64,000 nt of DNA from Geomicrobium sp. JCM 19038 (GCF_000698125.1 NZ_BAXA01000003.1:62001-126000), one strand, 5' to 3'; shown: positions 39,898 to 49,060, counted from the stretch's first letter. Notes: generated by a model not told the origin, from the sequence alone. Numbers and translations are program-made.

Positions 39898-40446
39898 TTG
39901 GGAAACGCAGATTATGTACCGAAAACGAACAAAAATTACACGTGGATTGTCGTCACGTTAACCATCGTAATTAATGGTTTAATCGCTCTATTGTTTTTTA
40001 TGGACGGGCTAGGCGCTGAAGCGTCGTTTGATGTGACGATTTTACCGATGATGAACGCCATCTATAACAGTTTTACGACGGTGTTCTTGCTTGCAGCACT
40101 CTATGCAATTATAAAGCGCAACGTAAAAGTACATCGTAGGTTTATTTATGCAGCTTTATCGACAACAACGTTGTTCCTCGTAACGTATGTGGCACACCAT
40201 TTACTTGCAGACTCGACACCTTACGGTGGCGAAGGGATTATGGCAGGGATTTATTACTTTATTCTACTTACACACATTCCACTCGCAGCCATTATCGTGC
40301 CACTCGTACTGTTTTCAGTCATTTGGGGTATGACTAATCAAGTAACAAAACATAAGAAGATTGTTCGTTGGACGATGCCGCTTTGGCTTTATGTGAGTAT
40401 TACAGGTGTACTAATCTACATTATGATCTCACCTTATTACGGCTAA
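39898..40446 (+). CDS. DUF420 membrane protein (YozB-like)
   Basis: A 182-residue protein with five predicted helices and conserved histidines (VHRRFIYAAL, TYVAHHLL, LTHIPLAAI, HKKIVRWTMPLWLYVSITGVLIY). This is the DUF420/YozB family, often near cytochrome oxidase genes and distantly like the CtaM heme-oxidase assembly factor. The start is TTG at 39898, nine bases after AGGAGG. It occupies the place of ctaG but is not the longer CtaG protein. A role in oxidase assembly is inferred from position. Confidence 0.82.
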   Translation: MGNADYVPKTNKNYTWIVVTLTIVINGLIALLFFMDGLGAEASFDVTILPMMNAIYNSFTTVFLLAALYAIIKRNVKVHRRFIYAALSTTTLFLVTYVAHHLLADSTPYGGEGIMAGIYYFILLTHIPLAAIIVPLVLFSVIWGMTNQVTKHKKIVRWTMPLWLYVSITGVLIYIMISPYYG

Positions 40447-40450
40447 TGAC

Positions 40451-40489
40451 AAAAAAGCGAGTACGCTATTCATGCGTTCTCGCTTTTTT
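40451..40489. terminator. Terminator after the DUF420 gene
   Basis: AAAAAAGCGAG / CTCGCTTTTTT, between two convergent genes. Confidence 0.88.
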
Positions 40490-40531
40490 CGTAAAAAGAA
40501 AAACAGCTGAGTATACAGCTGTCTTAACAAT

Positions 40532-40885
40532 TTAGAAGTCTGTTAATCCTTCTTCAACGCCTTGAAGTTTAGACTTCACTTTTGAAACGATTTTGTCTGG
40601 GAACTCTTCATCGTACTCGACACCGTGTGGGTAATAATGTCTACCGAGAATCGGCGTCATTAATTTAACGACCGTATCTTCCCCTGGAATATCTCCGTCG
40701 ATTGCGTAGGCAGGTACTCGTAAGAAGTATGTGGCACCTTCGCGTTCGTCTTTCATTTCATAATCAAAGGTAACACGTTCGTAATCCCATTGTTCTGCGT
40801 GGATAAATCCGTGCTTGTCCATGACTGGAAGCAAGTTTCCAAATTTCAATTCTTTGTCTGGAAAGTTGAAGTCTGTTATTTTCAT
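40532..40885 (-). CDS. YugN-like family protein
   Basis: A 117-residue soluble protein that matches the YugN-like family: MKITDFNFPDKELKFGNLLPVMDKHGF at the start, WDYERVTFDYEM in the middle, and LGRHYYPHGVEYDEEFP near the end. The start is ATG at 40885 after AGGAGGGAACGGG; an earlier in-frame start at 40909 precedes that site. Function unknown. Confidence 0.82.
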   Translation of the reverse strand: MKITDFNFPDKELKFGNLLPVMDKHGFIHAEQWDYERVTFDYEMKDEREGATYFLRVPAYAIDGDIPGEDTVVKLMTPILGRHYYPHGVEYDEEFPDKIVSKVKSKLQGVEEGLTDF

Positions 40886-41022
40886 CCCGTTCCCTCCTAA
40901 AAGGCTCAATCCATTCTTTATTTTATAGAAAAACGCTTAAATATGCAATTGCTAGCATAAGGAATTTTGATGAACATAGACAAGAGTGGATGCGTAATGT
41001 AAAAGCAAAAGGAGGGGGTATC

Positions 41023-41480
41023 ATGCCAGATGAGCACATGGACCTTCGGTGATTGATTTTAAGGCATTTGTCAAAAATCATCCAGGGTTAATTCAGGAAG
41101 TCCGTGAAGGACGCCGTTCATGGAATGCGTTATATCAAGATTGGAGTATTTTAGGATCAGACGATCAAAGCTGGCAAGGATTTGCGCGTACGACTGCAGC
41201 TCCAACTGAACAAGTAGGAACTGGTGGACATCAAGAAGCAACTAGTACAGACACAAGGGGAGCTTCGAGCAATTTACAAGGCTTACTTGATAACAACCCA
41301 ACCGTTGCCTCTGTCGTCTCCAAACTTGGTCAAATGAACGTAAACGAGCTTCAAGGTTATTTAGGTCAATTTAGTGGTGTGATGAACAACGTGCAACAAC
41401 TAATGGGGCAGTTCCAAAATACAGGTGCTCCAGTTCGTAGCAGCACGAGGGATAATCCGTTTTCCTTTAGAGGGTTTTAA
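41023..41480 (+). CDS. ylbD: YlbD, putative spore coat protein, frame broken near the start
   Basis: The body from 41049 (VIDFKAFVKNHPGLIQEVREGRRSWNALYQDWSILG) is the YlbD coat-protein family, with a Gln/Ser/Thr-rich middle and a C-terminal LGQFSGVMNNVQQLMGQF segment. The only good ribosome site, AAAGGAGGGG at 41008-41017, serves an ATG at 41023 that is out of frame with the body. One missing base near 41047 (CTTCGG for CTTCCGG) would join them as MPDEHMDLPVIDFKAF, about 152 residues. GTG at 41049 is the alternative start but lacks a ribosome site. Sequencing error is favoured. Confidence 0.85.
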
Positions 41481-41495
41481 AAGGCGGTTGATACG

Positions 41496-41720
41496 ATGAG
41501 AAGTGACGTAATGGAATACATTCGGAGTCGTCCAGATCTTAAGCGCTATTTACGTGCAGAACCGACATGGTACCGTAAGCTCGCACGGCATCCTGAACAG
41601 CTCGTTGACATGGAGAAAGAAGCGAAAGTATTCAACGGTCAAACGTGGCCCCAACGAGTAGCTAAAGTAAACCAAGGACTTGGGATGACGATGAGTTTGT
41701 TAAGCATGTTCCGTAGGTAG
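41496..41720 (+). CDS. ylbE: YlbE-like protein
   Basis: A 74-residue basic protein with the YlbE signature: VMEYIRSRPDLKRYLRAEPTWYRKLARHPEQ. It lies 15 bases behind ylbD and is likely co-transcribed. Function unknown. Confidence 0.92.
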   Translation: MRSDVMEYIRSRPDLKRYLRAEPTWYRKLARHPEQLVDMEKEAKVFNGQTWPQRVAKVNQGLGMTMSLLSMFRR

Positions 41721-41769
41721 CATAGTTTTAGGCCTTCTTTGGCATAATAAGACAAAGGAGGTCGTTTTT

Positions 41770-42129
41770 ATGTCCGTATGGATGATTATGCTACTCATGT
41801 CACCTTTCGTGCAAAGCGATATAACGATTGAACCGTTGCCAGCCATTCAAGAAGTGTCTACTGAGAATACTGAAACAAAAATACAAACGCACCAAATTGG
41901 GAGTACGATCTATGTTGAAACGTATGTTCCAGAAGTGACGTTTAATCGTCATGATGAGGAACGACCAAAAGGCTATTTCATCGTCACTCTTGATGGGGAA
42001 AAAGAAAAAGTCGAGCAAGCCGCATTTATGCTTAAAGACGTTCCGAGTGGGAAGCACCAATTAGTCATCGAACTCTATGATGAAAAAGGTTCGTTACTAC
42101 ATGAATATGAGGAAACCATTCAATTGTAA
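41770..42129 (+). CDS. Small exported protein of unknown function
   Basis: A 119-residue protein with a short hydrophobic N-terminus (WMIMLLMSPFVQS) that could be a signal peptide, followed by a beta-rich region with IYVETYVPEVTFN and SGKHQLVIELYDEKGSLLHEYEETI. The strand pattern suggests an Ig-like fold. It has a good ribosome site (AAAGGAGG) before ATG at 41770. I do not recognise a named family. It lies between ylbE and ylbF, where B. subtilis has no gene. Confidence 0.75.
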   Translation: MSVWMIMLLMSPFVQSDITIEPLPAIQEVSTENTETKIQTHQIGSTIYVETYVPEVTFNRHDEERPKGYFIVTLDGEKEKVEQAAFMLKDVPSGKHQLVIELYDEKGSLLHEYEETIQL

Positions 42130-42168
42130 CTCTACGCATGTTATACTGGGGTTTGGAGGTGTTTTACA

Positions 42169-42612
42169 GTGCAAAGTGTCGTATCAACACCTGTTGACCT
42201 GTTGGATGTTTCCGAAGAACTTTCTTTTATGATCACTCGTAGTGATGTGTACACTACTTATCTCGATACAAAAAGAGAAATGAACGAAGATGCTTACGCA
42301 ACGTCTTGTATCGTAGCCTTTAATGATGAAAAGGTGCGTTTTGAAGAAGTTCAACGGTTTGGTAAATACCATCCAGATTATCATACAGTAACGAAAGCTA
42401 TGCGACTAGCAAAGCGCGAAATGGACATGTGTGAAACAGTCGCTGCATTTCGGAAAGCAGAACGGGACTTAGAGAAGTTGTTATCTTCGATTGGTGAGCT
42501 ACTGGCAAGCTCAGTGTCGCCGTTTATTAAAGTTCCTTCTTCAAATCCTTACTTTGACTCCTCGTCTTGTAGTGGGGGATGCGGATCAGGTGGGAGCTGT
42601 AGCTGTAGTTGA
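42169..42612 (+). CDS. ylbF: YlbF/RicF, Y-complex component
   Basis: A 147-residue helical protein, the RicF member of the RicA-RicF-RicT complex, which carries Fe-S clusters and controls RNase Y activity, sporulation, competence and biofilm formation. The conserved segment KVRFEEVQRFGKYHPDYH is present. The C-terminus has five Cys in CSGGCGSGGSCSC, which fits the cluster-binding tail of RicF. The start is GTG at 42169 after GGAGGT. In this genome it is separated from ylbG by a 7-kb block. Confidence 0.93.
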   Translation: MQSVVSTPVDLLDVSEELSFMITRSDVYTTYLDTKREMNEDAYATSCIVAFNDEKVRFEEVQRFGKYHPDYHTVTKAMRLAKREMDMCETVAAFRKAERDLEKLLSSIGELLASSVSPFIKVPSSNPYFDSSSCSGGCGSGGSCSCS

Positions 42613-42620
42613 TTCCATAA

Positions 42621-42657
42621 AAAAGCTATTAAGAACAGTTGATTCTTAATAGCTTTT
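42621..42657. terminator. Bidirectional terminator between ylbF and ylbB
   Basis: Perfect 15-bp stem AAAAGCTATTAAGAA / TTCTTAATAGCTTTT. Confidence 0.92.
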
Positions 42658-42659
42658 CT

Positions 42660-43097
42660 TTATTGCAAATATCTGTGAACCAAGGCGAGAATTGATCGTC
42701 TCGTTAAAATTCCGACGAAGGCATCGTCTTCGTCAACAATACATATGAACGGATGATTAATTGACGTCGTTAATGCTTTTTGGAATGTAGCGTCCGTGCG
42801 TAATCGTGGGATGTTTTTGTTCATGGCCGTCTCCACAGTAATATCATGAAGGCGTTCCATCTCCAATTGCTCTAACCCGAGAATAGAGTCTAAGATTTCT
42901 GTCTTACTAATCTGACCTTTCACTCGGTAGTCACGATCAAGTACAGGTACGGCTGTATATCCCGATTTAATGAGAACAAGTAATGCATGATCAAGTCGGT
43001 TCTCTAGTTGAACGTGTGCAACTTTTTCGTGAGAGACGATTAGATCATTAATTTCTTTCGTCATCAGTTGACGATTTTTCAAAACGTTGAGCGTCAT
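42660..43097 (-). CDS. ylbB: CBS-pair protein YlbB
   Basis: A 145-residue protein made of two CBS domains (KSGYTAVPVLDRDYRVKGQISKTEIL and HPFICIVDEDDAFVGILTRRSIL). CBS pairs bind adenine nucleotides and act as sensors. It resembles YlbB, which in B. subtilis lies a little upstream in the same region; here it is on the opposite strand. The partner it regulates is not known. Confidence 0.85.
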   Translation of the reverse strand: MTLNVLKNRQLMTKEINDLIVSHEKVAHVQLENRLDHALLVLIKSGYTAVPVLDRDYRVKGQISKTEILDSILGLEQLEMERLHDITVETAMNKNIPRLRTDATFQKALTTSINHPFICIVDEDDAFVGILTRRSILALVHRYLQ

Positions 43098-43289
43098 AAC
43101 ATCAGATCCCCTTACGAGTGAAGAAAAATGAACACATTACTTTTACAATCTTATGTATTATCGTAGAAGTTCCTTGAAAAATTGTCAAGAAATGAACGAC
43201 GTTTAGCGGTCTCAATAAAGGATATTCCTAGATTCTAATTAAGAATCTAAGTATAATAAAAGAAGATATAGGAACGAAAGGGATTGTAT

Positions 43290-43633
43290 ATGAAACGCAA
43301 GGATAAAAAAATTGTCATTACGCTATTATCTGTTGTTGCAATTCTTATTATCGGTGGAATGTTTGTGCCGATCAGCGTGAGTGCCCGAGTGATACTCGCA
43401 CGATCATTGATCATACGACACAAACGTATGCAGCTCCTTCGTGTTTTGATGAAGCAGAAATGACGAACTTCCTTCAAGAGACGACGTTTGGCCATGCCAA
43501 ATCGTTGGATTATGATGCAGAGTCTTCATGCTCCACTGATTTTTACACCCAATCAGACGTCCCCATCTTTTTCGCGATGCTGCAATTATTTGGACTAGGA
43601 GAACAACAATGGTCGGAAGAAGACCGCCTATAG
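43290..43633 (+). CDS. Small exported or membrane-anchored protein, frame broken by one missing base
   Basis: ATG at 43290, after a weak GAAAGGG, opens MKRKDKKIVITLLSVVAILIIGGMFVP, a basic N-terminus plus one hydrophobic segment. The frame is lost at the CCC run 43384-43386; with one more C it continues as APSDTRTIIDHTTQTYAAPSCFDE and stops at 43633, giving about 114 residues. The second part has two cysteines (PSCFDEAE and SSCSTDF) that could form a disulfide outside the cell. No family is recognised. The aspartokinase gene starts 38 bases later. It is easily missed in annotation because of the break. Confidence 0.6.
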
Positions 43634-43670
43634 CTATGAATGTACACCAAGAAAAAGGGAGAGAGAGTAA

Positions 43671-45044
43671 ATGAAAGTTGTAAAATTTGGCGGAACATCA
43701 GTGGCGAGTGGGCCACAAATTGAAAAGCTTACGAATATCGTACAAGAAGATGCTGAACGAAGAATTATTGTCGTTTCAGCACCGGGAAAACGAACGAAAG
43801 ACGACATTAAAGTAACAGATATGCTGATTGACTTAGGTGAGAAGTGTAGTAAAGGTCAATCAACAGACGATGCGCTTGCAGCAGTGATTGAGCGCTATCA
43901 ATCGATTGCAAAAGAGCTCGCATTGCCTAGTGAAGCGATTGAAGAAGTAGAACAAGACCTTCACGCTCGCGTTGACTTTTATAGCAAAGCGGACAATGAG
44001 GATCAATTTATGGATCAAATGAAAGCCGCAGGCGAGGACAATAATGCGAAATTAATCGCAGCACACTTTTCGAATGTAGGCATTGATGCAGTTTATATGA
44101 ATCCGAAAGTAGCTGGACTTCTCGTTGAAGGCGAACCAGGGGACGCTAGTGTGATTCCAGAAGCTTACGAACAATTAAAAGCATTACGTGATGAAGAGCG
44201 CGTGATCGTATTCCCAGGCTTTTTCGGGTATACCGAGGAAGGGATCTTAACGACATTCCCAAGAGGTGGTTCAGACATTACAGGTGCTATTGTAGCTGCT
44301 GGTGTAAAGGCCTCTCTCTATGAGAATTTCACAGATGTTGATTCGGTTTATGTAGCAAATCCAAATGTCATTGAAAATCCAGAAGAGATCCACCATATGA
44401 CGTATCGGGAAATGCGTGAGCTTTCGTATGCTGGTTTTTCAGTTTTTCATGATGTTGCGTTAATTCCAGCATTTCAACATGACGTTCCAGTAAGCATTAA
44501 GAATACGAATAACCCATCAAGTGAAGGGACATTAATTACCGCTCGTCGTAAAGAAGAGAATACGTACTTTCCTGTAACCGGAATTGCTGCTGATAAAGGG
44601 TTTAGTATTATTTACGTTCGAAAATATTTAATGAACCGCGAGATTGGATTTGGACGTAGGCTTTTAGAAATGGTTGAAGAAGAAGGACTATCTTATGAAC
44701 ATTTACCTTCTGGAATTGATGATACGTCAGTCATCTTAAGAACATCTCAGTTCTCTATTGATAGCGAGAATCGCCTTATTAATCGCATTCAAAATGAACT
44801 CGGTGTCGATGACTGCTACATTGAACACGGGTTTGCGATGGTAATGGTTGTAGGAGAAGGCATGCACGAGACCGTCGGTCTTGCGTCAAGAGCAACGCAA
44901 GCAATATCAGGTGCAGGTGTTAACTTAGAAATGATTAATCAAGGCTCCTCAGAAGTATCACTTACGTTTGGAGTAAAAGAACGTGAAGCCGATGATGCAT
45001 TACAAGCATTGTACAAAGAATTCTTCGCTAAAGTAACCCAATAA
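43671..45044 (+). CDS. Aspartate kinase (monofunctional, two ACT domains)
   Basis: First enzyme of the lysine, threonine and methionine pathway, 457 residues. The kinase domain has KFGGTSVASG at the start, GFFGYTEEGILTTFPRGGSDITGA and the FTDVDSVYVANP segment. Two ACT domains follow (ITGIAADKGFSIIYVRK and VMVVGEGMHETVGLASRATQAISGAGVNLEMI). The layout is that of the YclM/AKIII group. A T-box or lysine riboswitch is not present upstream. It is not at this place in B. subtilis. Confidence 0.94.
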   Translation: MKVVKFGGTSVASGPQIEKLTNIVQEDAERRIIVVSAPGKRTKDDIKVTDMLIDLGEKCSKGQSTDDALAAVIERYQSIAKELALPSEAIEEVEQDLHARVDFYSKADNEDQFMDQMKAAGEDNNAKLIAAHFSNVGIDAVYMNPKVAGLLVEGEPGDASVIPEAYEQLKALRDEERVIVFPGFFGYTEEGILTTFPRGGSDITGAIVAAGVKASLYENFTDVDSVYVANPNVIENPEEIHHMTYREMRELSYAGFSVFHDVALIPAFQHDVPVSIKNTNNPSSEGTLITARRKEENTYFPVTGIAADKGFSIIYVRKYLMNREIGFGRRLLEMVEEEGLSYEHLPSGIDDTSVILRTSQFSIDSENRLINRIQNELGVDDCYIEHGFAMVMVVGEGMHETVGLASRATQAISGAGVNLEMINQGSSEVSLTFGVKEREADDALQALYKEFFAKVTQ

Positions 45045-45045
45045 C

Positions 45046-45079
45046 AAAAACTCGGATCCTATTTTGGATCCGAGTTTTT
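45046..45079. terminator. Bidirectional terminator after aspartokinase
   Basis: Perfect 14-bp stem AAAAACTCGGATCC / GGATCCGAGTTTTT. Confidence 0.93.
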
Positions 45080-45874
45080 TATGTCTCGAAGCATTTGTTT
45101 TACTTCTTGTAATTCGTTGTGAAGCTTTTGATAGTCTGTTTCTTCGGTACTATGTTTTGCGGTGTCTTCTTCATTTGCCTTTTCAACGTTGTTTACGATC
45201 ACCCCGATGAATAAGTTAAAGATAATAAACGTACCAACTAAAACGAACGCAATAAAGTAAATCCAACTCCATGGCTCAATCTCTAAAATCGGTCGCATGA
45301 CCGCTTCTGTCCATGAATCCAGCGTTACAATTTGGAAGAGCGTCAATACAGAGCGCCCGAGGCTTCCGAAATACTCCGGAGAGATTGACGCAAATAACAT
45401 CGTACCGATGACAGCAAAGATATAAAAGACGAGACTCATTAAAAACATAATGTTGAAGAGGGAAGGGATTGTGCGCATGAGTGCATCAACGAGTCTTCGT
45501 AATGACGGAATGACAGAGATCGCACGAAGCACTCGAAGTACACGAAGCACTCGGAGTACCGTCACGAAGTGTGCACCTGCAAATAAGTGACCGGCTAAGA
45601 TAATCAAGAAGTCAAACCAGTTCCAACCGCTCTTGAAAAACGTATAAAATGGAACGCTTGCAATGAGTCGTAACACAATTTCAACGGTGAAAATCCAAAG
45701 CAACACACGGTCAGCAATGTAGAACCATTCTTGATAAGGAATGTACAGTTCTGGGTACGTTTCAAGACCGACGATGACCGCATTAACAAAGATAAAGAGC
45801 ATCACGACAATCGTAAAAAAGCGATGCTCAACGAAGTCTTGAAGTTTGAGGCGCCAATGTTTATCTGAGCTCAC
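45059..45874 (-). CDS. NaChBac-type voltage-gated cation channel
   Basis: A 271-residue six-helix channel that works as a tetramer. S4 has four arginines at three-residue spacing (LRVLRVLRVLR, Arg108, 111, 114, 117). The pore region reads LTLFQIVTLDSWTEAVMRPI at 177-196, and S6 ends in NLFIGVIVNNVEKANEE, followed by a C-terminal coiled coil. In NaChBac the filter is TLESWAS; here it is TLDSWTE, with Asp186 in place of the key Glu and an additional acidic Glu190. Such channels bring in Na+ for pH balance and motility in alkaliphiles. Altered selectivity is an inference. Confidence 0.93.
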   Translation of the reverse strand: MSSDKHWRLKLQDFVEHRFFTIVVMLFIFVNAVIVGLETYPELYIPYQEWFYIADRVLLWIFTVEIVLRLIASVPFYTFFKSGWNWFDFLIILAGHLFAGAHFVTVLRVLRVLRVLRAISVIPSLRRLVDALMRTIPSLFNIMFLMSLVFYIFAVIGTMLFASISPEYFGSLGRSVLTLFQIVTLDSWTEAVMRPILEIEPWSWIYFIAFVLVGTFIIFNLFIGVIVNNVEKANEEDTAKHSTEETDYQKLHNELQEVKQMLRDIKNSDPK

Positions 45875-45881
45875 GTATCAC

Positions 45882-46721
45882 TTAACCTCCGATTGAAGTA
45901 TGATCCACATCGTAGTCGCCAAGTTGCTTAGATCGACCGATGGCCGCATCGGCACCTTTAGCAATGTGTTCTTTCACTTGAAACATTTCGAGATGCTTAA
46001 ATGCGGCTTCAGTCGTCCCACCAGGACTCATCACTTCTTTATAGAGCTCTTTTGGTGTTTGTTCAGTGTGACTAAAGCGAGTGGCAGCACCGATCATCGT
46101 CTGAACGATTAATCGTTTCGCTTCATCAGAGCCAATACCGGCGCGTTCTGCTGATTCCATCAAGCCTTCAATAACATAGTACATGTACGCAGGACCACTT
46201 CCAGAAATGCCGGTAACGGCATCCATTTGTGTCTCCGTTACCGTCGTTACAGTACCGACGTGTAAAAACAACGATCGTGCAAGTTCAACGTCTTCATCCG
46301 TTGCATATTCACCTTTACAAATCGCAGTTGCTGATTGCATGACCGTTGCGGAAGTGTTCGGCATAGCTCGTATCACGGCATTTTTCGTACCGAGTAATGA
46401 AGAAATATAGTCCGTTTTTGTTCCTGCAAGTACAGAATAAAATACATGATGTTTCGTTACAAAAGGTCGTAGTTGAATGATCGCAGATTCAATGTCTTTT
46501 GGTTTCATTGCCAGCACGACAACGTCACTTTCGTCCATTGCTTCCTTAACATCGGTTAATGTTTCGATCTCATAGCGTTCTTTCATATACGCTAAGCGTT
46601 CTTGATTGGATTTATTCATCGCTTTGATCGTCGTTTGTTTCGTTTGATCAGTCGCACGCACACCAGCGATGATCGCTTCAGCCATAGCCCCGGCTCCAAC
46701 AAACAACAGATTAGGTTTCAT
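45882..46721 (-). CDS. proC: Pyrroline-5-carboxylate reductase
   Basis: Last step of proline synthesis; about 279 residues. It has the NAD(P)-binding VGAGAMAEAI, the AMPNTSATV loop and the C-terminal signature ISGSGPAYMYYVIEGLMESAERAGI. The start is ATG at 46721, 11 bases inside the end of proA, so the two are coupled. Longer in-frame starts upstream run through proA and are rejected. Confidence 0.94.
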   Translation of the reverse strand: MKPNLLFVGAGAMAEAIIAGVRATDQTKQTTIKAMNKSNQERLAYMKERYEIETLTDVKEAMDESDVVVLAMKPKDIESAIIQLRPFVTKHHVFYSVLAGTKTDYISSLLGTKNAVIRAMPNTSATVMQSATAICKGEYATDEDVELARSLFLHVGTVTTVTETQMDAVTGISGSGPAYMYYVIEGLMESAERAGIGSDEAKRLIVQTMIGAATRFSHTEQTPKELYKEVMSPGGTTEAAFKHLEMFQVKEHIAKGADAAIGRSKQLGDYDVDHTSIGG

Positions 46722-47982
46722 GACTATATTGAACTCCTTTCGTTTGTCCACTTCCTTGGATGACGTACTTGTTCGTTGTGAGTGCTTCAAGACCAAGAGG
46801 TCCTCTTGCATGAAGCTTTTGCGTACTAATGCCAATCTCTGCACCGAATCCGAATTCTCCACCATCCGTAAAGCGAGTCGAAGCGTTATGGTACACAGCA
46901 GCTGAGTCAATCAATTGTTGAAAACGCTCCACGATCGCTTCATTGTTCGAGACAATCGATTCTGAATGATGACTACTATACTGATCAATGTGACGGATCG
47001 CTTCTCCGCTATCGTTAACGGTTTTCATTGCAACGACGTAATCAAGAAACTCCGTTTCAAAGTGTTCTTCGGTGACAGGTAAGACGTTTTCGTTTAAGGC
47101 TTGCAATGTGCTATCACCATAGATGGTCACGCCTTTATCAATTAACGCGTGAATCAAGTCATGACCGTGAAGGGTCGCCCATTCACGGTCTACGAGAATC
47201 GTTTCGACTGAATTACAGACAGAAGGGCGATCGGTTTTGCTATCGATGGCAAGGTCAATGGCCATTTGTTTATCGGCTGTTCCTTCAATATAGAGGTGGC
47301 AGTTGCCTTCGCCAGTTTCAATCACCGGTACGATCGATTGACGGAGAACGGTTTGGATCAGTGAGGCGCTTCCTCTAGGGATCATCACGTCAACAAGTCC
47401 TCGTAATTGACCGAGTTCATTCACACTCTCCCTTGAATCTGGAGAGATGAGTTGAACGATGTCTCGGGATAAGTTTGCTTTCGTAAGGGCATCTTGCATC
47501 ACCGTTACGAGCACTTCATTTGAACGTTTCGCTGATGAACTTCCTCTTAGTAAACAAGCGTTACCTGCTTTTAGACAAAGGCTTCCTGCGTCAATTGTGA
47601 CATTTGGACGGGCTTCATACACCATTGCTATAACGCCTAACGGAGAGCGGACGTTTTTAATGACGAGTCCGTCTTCTCGTGTCCACGATTGTTCGGTTTC
47701 TTTTCGTAATGGGTCCGGTTGGTCAATGAGAGTGAATAACCCTTCTTTCATCGATTCAATTCGATCTGGCGTTAACGTTAAGCGATCAATTAATTCATTT
47801 GAGATTCCGTTTTGTACGGCATCATCGATGTCTTTTAAGTTCGCATCATGAATGACGTCTTTCGCTTCATCTAAACCTTGTGCAATCAGACGTAATACTT
47901 CATTTCTCTTTTCAAGGCTTGCGTTTGCAATAGCGTTACTCGCTCGTTTACAAGCGATCGCTTGTTGTTTTGTTAGACTCAT
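46711..47982 (-). CDS. proA: Gamma-glutamyl phosphate reductase
   Basis: Second step of proline synthesis, 423 residues. Clear motifs: KNVRSPLGVIAMVYEARPNVTIDA, NACLLRGSSSAKRSN, the catalytic Cys in TDRPSVCNSVETILVD, and FTDGGEFGFGAEIGISTQKLHARGP. The start is ATG at 47982 after GAAAGGACGG; it overlaps the end of proB by about 35 bases. Confidence 0.95.
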   Translation of the reverse strand: MSLTKQQAIACKRASNAIANASLEKRNEVLRLIAQGLDEAKDVIHDANLKDIDDAVQNGISNELIDRLTLTPDRIESMKEGLFTLIDQPDPLRKETEQSWTREDGLVIKNVRSPLGVIAMVYEARPNVTIDAGSLCLKAGNACLLRGSSSAKRSNEVLVTVMQDALTKANLSRDIVQLISPDSRESVNELGQLRGLVDVMIPRGSASLIQTVLRQSIVPVIETGEGNCHLYIEGTADKQMAIDLAIDSKTDRPSVCNSVETILVDREWATLHGHDLIHALIDKGVTIYGDSTLQALNENVLPVTEEHFETEFLDYVVAMKTVNDSGEAIRHIDQYSSHHSESIVSNNEAIVERFQQLIDSAAVYHNASTRFTDGGEFGFGAEIGISTQKLHARGPLGLEALTTNKYVIQGSGQTKGVQYSHET

Positions 47983-49060
47983 CAATCATCCGTCCTTTCT
48001 GATGGCTTACCCAATGATCTCTATGAATACAAACGATTGAAGTCTCGTTTGCTGTTCCTAATTCATTTGAAGATAATGAAGAACGACCTTTACCGACGAG
48101 TAACCCGTCACGATCGTAGACTGCAATAATTGCACCTTTTTCAAATGATGCTTCGACTTTTTTAATTCCAACCGCTAGTAAGCTCTTACCACGGTAGAGC
48201 ATCGCATCCTTTGCTCCATCATCAATCATAATACGCCCTTCAATTTCCGAATGAAGACCGACCCATTGTCGGTTTTTCGTCCACGTATTCGGTTGACGCT
48301 CAACGTACGTTCCTTTGCCGTTTCCATTGACTGCTCGGATTAATTCCTCTTCACTTTCTGCACGACCAATAAACGTATTTATTCCTAGCGATTGCGCTCG
48401 TTTAGCAGCCTCTAGCTTCGATTTCATACCACCAGTTCCAAGGCTCGATCGTTTGTCATCCATCTCATTAATAAATGAATCGGTAATGACAGTTAAATGC
48501 TCAATTCTTTTTGCGTCAGGTTGACTTGGATGGGCGTTATAAACGCCATCAACATCCGTAAGTAGAAGCAGTTGATCGGCGTTTAATAGACCTGCAACAA
48601 GACTTGAAAGCCAGTCATTATCACCAAACGTTAGTTCTTCAATGGCGATGGAGTCATTTTCATTAATAATAGGAATGACTCGTCTCCTGAGAAGCTCAGC
48701 CAATGTTTGGTAGGCATTGTTGTATTGCTCTTCGTGGGAAAACGTGCTTCTCGTTAATAGCAATTGCGCTACAGCAATCGATTGCTGTAAGAATGCTTTT
48801 TCGTAAGCTTCCATTAACAACCCTTGACCAACTGCTGCGGCTGCTTGTTTTTTGGCAGTCGTCGTCGGTCGTGTTCGGTAGCCAATTTTTTGAAAGCCTG
48901 CAGCCACGGCGCCTGAAGATATAAGAATAATTTCGTACCCTCGTTGGTGTAGTTCACCAATGGCACGACTATAGTGAATGATTCGTTCGTGAGCAATTCC
49001 ACCATCACGCTTTGCCAGTGAGCTACTGCCAATTTTTATGACGATGCGTTTTGTGTTCAT
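47948..49060 (-). CDS. proB: Glutamate 5-kinase with PUA domain
   Basis: First and feedback-controlled step of proline synthesis, 370 residues. The kinase has IVIKIGSSSLA, IILISSGAVAAG and NENDSIAIEELTFGDND; the PUA domain follows from about residue 280 (GRIMIDDGAKDAMLYRGKSLLAVGIKKV). The start is ATG at 49060, eight bases after GAGG. The operon proBAC is led by a T-box, so it is controlled by uncharged tRNA, which fits anabolic proline synthesis. Confidence 0.95.
   Translation of the reverse strand: MNTKRIVIKIGSSSLAKRDGGIAHERIIHYSRAIGELHQRGYEIILISSGAVAAGFQKIGYRTRPTTTAKKQAAAAVGQGLLMEAYEKAFLQQSIAVAQLLLTRSTFSHEEQYNNAYQTLAELLRRRVIPIINENDSIAIEELTFGDNDWLSSLVAGLLNADQLLLLTDVDGVYNAHPSQPDAKRIEHLTVITDSFINEMDDKRSSLGTGGMKSKLEAAKRAQSLGINTFIGRAESEEELIRAVNGNGKGTYVERQPNTWTKNRQWVGLHSEIEGRIMIDDGAKDAMLYRGKSLLAVGIKKVEASFEKGAIIAVYDRDGLLVGKGRSSLSSNELGTANETSIVCIHRDHWVSHQKGRMIDESNKTTSDRL

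Noticed and set aside
39898-40446. Possible ctaG by position after ctaF
   Set aside because: The protein is 182 residues with DUF420 features, not the longer CtaG family.
45500-45560. Short tandem-like DNA repeat (cgaagcactcgaagtac pattern)
   Set aside because: It encodes the periodic LRVLRVLRVLR of the S4 voltage sensor, so it is protein-driven.
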